A stretch of 16,066 nt of DNA from CAUZEO01 sp963578625. Lineage in GTDB: Bacteria > Verrucomicrobiota > Kiritimatiellia > SLOV01. Of this stretch, positions 13,133 through 16,066 are shown piece after piece. Location: positions 1 to 16,066 of the forward strand of contig CAUZEO010000082.1 of the NCBI GenBank assembly GCA_963578625.1. The letters run 5' to 3'. Under the pieces are notes generated by a model, which did not search any database, was not told the DNA's origin, and worked only from the letters and a program-made list of their open reading frames with translations. The translations under genes were made by a program, and so were the position numbers. Every line of letters begins with the position of its first letter. The first letter of the stretch is position 1.

Positions 13133-14539
13133 ATGAGCTTTATTCACGACGATTTTCTTCTCCATACTCCAATGGCCGAAAGGCTCTACCACGAGGTAGC
13201 AAAAGACCTTCCGATCATCGATTACCACTGCCATTTGCCACCCCTGGACCTGGCCGACAACCGGAGGTTCGACAATCTGTTCGAAATCTGGCTGGAAGGC
13301 GACCACTACAAGTGGCGGGCGATGCGTGCCAACGGCGTTTCTGAAACCTTTTGCACGGGAACAGCGGATCCCTACGACAAGTTTCTTGCCTGGGCGCGTA
13401 CTGTTCCCCACACGCTCCGCAATCCGCTTTACCATTGGACACACCTGGAGCTGAAACGATACTTCGGCATCGATGAGTTGCTGAACGAACAATCCGCGCC
13501 CAGGATCTGGGAGCGGGCAAATGATCGCCTTGCGGAACCGGACCGGGATGTCGCCGGCATCATAAAAGGATTTCAAGTAGAAGTTATTTGCACCACGGAT
13601 GATCCTGCGGACGACCTTGCTCCCCACCAGGCGATCGCCGCATCCGACTTCCCCGCCGCGGTTTATCCCGCATTTCGTCCCGACAAATTACTGACCATTC
13701 GCGACACGGAGTTTTTTAATGCATACGTGGACAAGCTGTCCGCGGCGGCGGATTCGGAGATCGTCGTTTTCCGGAATCTTCTGGACGTGGTGCGGGCACG
13801 GCACGACTACTTTCATGAGCACGGGTGCCGCCTTTCCGATCATGGCATTACTTGCGCGTTTGCGGATTTTTGCACTGAATTGGAGGCCGCCGCCATTTTC
13901 GACCGCGCTCGCGCAGGCGGTGATGTTTCCCCGGAAGACGCCGACCGTTTCGCGACGTTCATCATGGAATTTTCAGGGCGGCTGGACGCCGAAAAGGGAT
14001 GGGTGAAACAGATGCACTTGGGGGCGATGCGAAATACAAACTCGAGGCAATTCGCCGCCCTGGGGCCTGACACGGGCTTTGATTCCATCGGGGATGCCCC
14101 GCAGGCGCGGGCTCTCGCCGCCTACTTTGATCGACTGGACCGGGACGATATGCTGCCGAAGACCATCCTGTACAACCTGAATCCGGCGGACAATTACCTG
14201 TTCGCGTCCATGATCGGCAACTACCAGGACGGCTCGGTCCCCGGGAAACTGCAGTACGGATCGGCCTGGTGGTTCCTGGACCAGATCGACGGGATGACCT
14301 CGCAGATGAACGCACTCTCCAACAACGGGCTATTGTCCCGGTTCGTCGGCATGCTCACTGATTCGCGATCCTTCATGTCGTATCCGCGACATGAATATTT
14401 CCGGCGATTGCTCTGCCGGCTTCTGGGCAAGGACGTGGAGAAGGGCGAGATTCCTGACGATTTTGATCTGCTGGCCCCCATGGTTCGAAATATCTGCCAC
14501 GACAATGCCGGGAGCTATTTTCAATTTCTGCCGCGTTGA
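13133..14539 (+). CDS. uxaC: Uronate isomerase (glucuronate/galacturonate isomerase)
   Basis: UxaC isomerises D-glucuronate to D-fructuronate and D-galacturonate to D-tagaturonate, the first step of hexuronate catabolism, in the cytoplasm. The protein is 468 residues, close to the E. coli enzyme. It opens 'MSFIHDDFLLHTPMAERLYH', followed by the amidohydrolase-fold metal motif 'DYHCHLPP' (H32, H34). 'ICTTDDPADDL' and the C-terminal 'LTDSRSFMSYPRHEYFRRLL', with the late active-site aspartate and the SxxxYxRHEYFRR block, are also present. The ATG at 13133 has only a weak upstream GTGGA. Its stop TGA overlaps a TTG that could begin the following uxaE-like gene, indicating a two-gene uronate unit. 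Confidence 0.96.
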   Translation: MSFIHDDFLLHTPMAERLYHEVAKDLPIIDYHCHLPPLDLADNRRFDNLFEIWLEGDHYKWRAMRANGVSETFCTGTADPYDKFLAWARTVPHTLRNPLYHWTHLELKRYFGIDELLNEQSAPRIWERANDRLAEPDRDVAGIIKGFQVEVICTTDDPADDLAPHQAIAASDFPAAVYPAFRPDKLLTIRDTEFFNAYVDKLSAAADSEIVVFRNLLDVVRARHDYFHEHGCRLSDHGITCAFADFCTELEAAAIFDRARAGGDVSPEDADRFATFIMEFSGRLDAEKGWVKQMHLGAMRNTNSRQFAALGPDTGFDSIGDAPQARALAAYFDRLDRDDMLPKTILYNLNPADNYLFASMIGNYQDGSVPGKLQYGSAWWFLDQIDGMTSQMNALSNNGLLSRFVGMLTDSRSFMSYPRHEYFRRLLCRLLGKDVEKGEIPDDFDLLAPMVRNICHDNAGSYFQFLPR

Positions 14540-14571
14540 ATCGGGTCCGGCAACCTGATACAACACCCGAC

Positions 14572-15867
14572 ATGAACCAGAAATTGAACCTCCAGAAACC
14601 TGTAACGCTGGGTCTGCTTCCCAGTTTCGGATTCGGGGACCGAATCGGCCTTGCGACACCCGGGCACGTGAAAGCGATGCGGAAATCCGGCGCCGGAATC
14701 GCCCCCATTTTCCCACAGCAGTCCATCCGCGAAATGGGACGCACCGAGCGCAGCCCCGAGGGCGTTATGGAGGACGCCCTCAGGGGCGCACATCTGACCG
14801 GCTGGGATGGGCTGACCGGAGCCGACGCCGACCACCTGAAGACACCGGAAGACGTGGACCGAACCGCAACGGCCGGATTCACGTTCTTTACGATCGATCC
14901 TTCCGAGCATGTCGATCAGCAAGCCGATCAGTACAACGACAAGGAGTTGGCCGGGAAGTTCGCGGACATCGCCGGAGAGATTGACTGGGTTGATGCATAC
15001 ATCGGCCGGGAAGAGACTTTGCCCTCCGGGACCCTCATCACTTTCGACGAGCGGGCAGTGCAACGCGCAGCGGTAAAATATGGGCGAGCACTCCAGGAAG
15101 CGATAGAGCTGGCTGCCTATATCCGCAAGAAGTGCGGATCCCTGGGGCAGGCGTACGAATTGGAAATCAGCGTCGACGAAACTGATCAGCCGACGACCCT
15201 GGTTGAGCACTACATCGTCGCCGACCAATGCCGGGTCAATGAGGTACAGCTGGTTTCCCTCGCGCCCCGCTTCATCGGAGAATTGGAAAAAGGCGTGGAC
15301 TACATCGGGGACGTCGCGGCGTATGAGCGGTCCGTCGCGGATCACGCCGGCGTCGCTGAAATGCTCGGCCCCTACAAACTCAGTCTTCATTCCGGGTCAG
15401 ACAAGATTTCGATCTACACCGCATTTGCGCGGGCCACATTGGGCCGATTTCACGTCAAAACCGCGGGCACCTCTTACCTGGAGGCGCTTCGTGTCGCGGC
15501 GCAGGAAGATGCAGGACTTTTTCAGCGAATCTGCGAGTTCGCGCGCAACCGCTACGACACGGACCGCGCGACGTACCACGTACACGCGACGCTGGACTCG
15601 GTCCCGCCGCCGGCCGAGTGCAATGGCGCGAAAGACATGGAAAAGGTTTACCTTGAATGTTGGGAGGATGTTCCGAAAGGAAAAGGATTCACCGAGGCGG
15701 GCCGGCAGGTCCTTCACTGCACATTCGGATCGGTATTGACCGACGACGAATTGGGCCCGGCCGTGCGCCAATGCCTGGAAGAGCACCCGTCGACCTATGC
15801 CGATCTGCTGTGCGAACATTTTTGCCGGCACCTGGACGCATTACGTGCCGGTATGCCGGACTCGTGA
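14572..15867 (+). CDS. uxaE: Tagaturonate epimerase family protein (UxaE-like)
   Basis: From the ATG at 14572 the protein is 431 residues. It carries sequence I associate with the UxaE family first characterised in Thermotoga: 'LGLLPSFGFGDRIGLATPGH' near the N-terminus, 'FTFFTIDPSEHVDQQAD' in the middle, and 'YKLSLHSGSDKISIY' followed by 'FHVKTAGTSYLEALRV' in the C-terminal half. UxaE epimerises D-tagaturonate to D-fructuronate, letting galacturonate enter the glucuronate branch. Its place directly after uxaC fits exactly. An in-frame TTG at 14536 overlaps the uxaC stop and would add 12 residues; neither start has a good ribosome site. No reductase (uxaB/uxuB) or dehydratase is in the window. 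Confidence 0.85.
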   Translation: MNQKLNLQKPVTLGLLPSFGFGDRIGLATPGHVKAMRKSGAGIAPIFPQQSIREMGRTERSPEGVMEDALRGAHLTGWDGLTGADADHLKTPEDVDRTATAGFTFFTIDPSEHVDQQADQYNDKELAGKFADIAGEIDWVDAYIGREETLPSGTLITFDERAVQRAAVKYGRALQEAIELAAYIRKKCGSLGQAYELEISVDETDQPTTLVEHYIVADQCRVNEVQLVSLAPRFIGELEKGVDYIGDVAAYERSVADHAGVAEMLGPYKLSLHSGSDKISIYTAFARATLGRFHVKTAGTSYLEALRVAAQEDAGLFQRICEFARNRYDTDRATYHVHATLDSVPPPAECNGAKDMEKVYLECWEDVPKGKGFTEAGRQVLHCTFGSVLTDDELGPAVRQCLEEHPSTYADLLCEHFCRHLDALRAGMPDS

Positions 15868-15900
15868 AAAACGGCGGGATGGGTAGAGGAATGGAAGACG

Positions 15901-15925
15901 TGGGCGAGACCATGACTCCCGCCCA
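15901..15925. repeat. Small hairpin after uxaE
   Basis: TGGGCG (15901-15906) and CGCCCA (15920-15925) pair around a 13-base loop, 34 bases after the uxaE stop. There is no following T-run, so it is not a classical terminator. It may separate the uronate unit from the lemA-like gene. Confidence 0.3.
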
Positions 15926-15969
15926 GTTATCCAAACCCACACAATCAACAGCGTAAAGGAATCACAAAT

Positions 15970-16066
15970 ATGGAACTCATCCTGACCGTCACTGCGGTCT
16001 TCGTCGTTCTGGGCGTGGTCATCGCGGGCATGTATAACGGCCTGGTTCAATTGCGGAACCAGGTTC
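15970..16066 (+). CDS. lemA: LemA family protein, N-terminal part only
   Basis: The frame from the ATG at 15970 stays open to the end of the window and gives 32 residues. An N-terminal membrane segment (about residues 3-20, 'LILTVTAVFVVLGVVIAG') is followed by 'MYNGLVQLRNQV', the start of the LemA signature YNxLVxLRNxVxNAWxxIDVQ. LemA proteins are small membrane-anchored coiled-helix proteins of poorly defined function. AAAGGA (15955-15960) is 9 bases upstream of the start. The rest of the gene is outside the window. Confidence 0.8.
   Translation, partial: MELILTVTAVFVVLGVVIAGMYNGLVQLRNQV

Noticed and set aside
14521..15390. 289-codon minus-strand open frame
   Set aside because: It is antisense to the uxaE-like gene and produced by the high-GC codon pattern; no motif is recognisable.

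Overview
The window is about 16 kb of GC-rich bacterial DNA. It reads as a heterotroph with many sugar-acid and oxidoreductase genes, long gene-poor spacers full of small palindromes and imperfect repeats, frequent stop/start overlaps, and some GTG/TTG starts. Spacer sequences of the 'GAATGTCGAATATCGAATGT' and 'TTCGTGTATTTCGTGGTT' type resemble those I associate with Planctomycetes/Verrucomicrobia/Lentisphaerae-like genomes. That placement is an impression, not a demonstrated assignment. No rRNA, tRNA, CRISPR array or intact insertion sequence was seen.

Region 1 (1-4841) is a divergent cluster. On the minus strand are an extended-SDR epimerase/dehydratase-like gene and a DHDPS/NAL-superfamily aldolase-like gene joined by a TGATG overlap. 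Beyond a repeat-bearing spacer lies the 5' part of a Gfo/Idh/MocA dehydrogenase. On the plus strand are a second Gfo/Idh/MocA dehydrogenase and a phytanoyl-CoA-dioxygenase-like (PhyH) Fe(II)/2-oxoglutarate enzyme. The divergent spacer carries a 7-bp dyad and four tandem 9-mers. The set looks like an uncharacterised oxidation/epimerisation/aldol-cleavage module for a sugar, sugar acid or cyclitol; the substrate cannot be read from the sequence.

Region 2 (4842-5449) is a 608-base spacer made mostly of small palindromes and imperfect repeats. Region 3 (5450-9422) is a tightly packed plus-strand run: SDR dehydrogenase, M29 aminopeptidase, chlorite-dismutase-family (HemQ-like) protein, uroporphyrinogen decarboxylase (hemE), and a 28-codon stub of a protoporphyrinogen/coproporphyrinogen oxidase (hemY type). 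The stub ends just after the FAD-binding glycine motif.

Region 4 (9423-12399) holds a decayed minus-strand CHASE2 sensor histidine kinase, with two G-run frameshifts and a missing middle. It lies 22 bases downstream of an intact 608-residue GltD-like FAD oxidoreductase with N- and C-terminal iron-sulfur modules. The hemY stub and the kinase remnant face each other, so the interval between them is a zone of gene erosion.

Region 5 (12400-13132) is another spacer with a long palindrome and a possible tiny minus-strand ORF pair. Region 6 (13133-15867) is a uronate catabolic pair: uronate isomerase (uxaC) and a tagaturonate epimerase-like gene (uxaE). Together they would convert galacturonate to fructuronate via tagaturonate. 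The window ends in the start of a LemA-family membrane protein.
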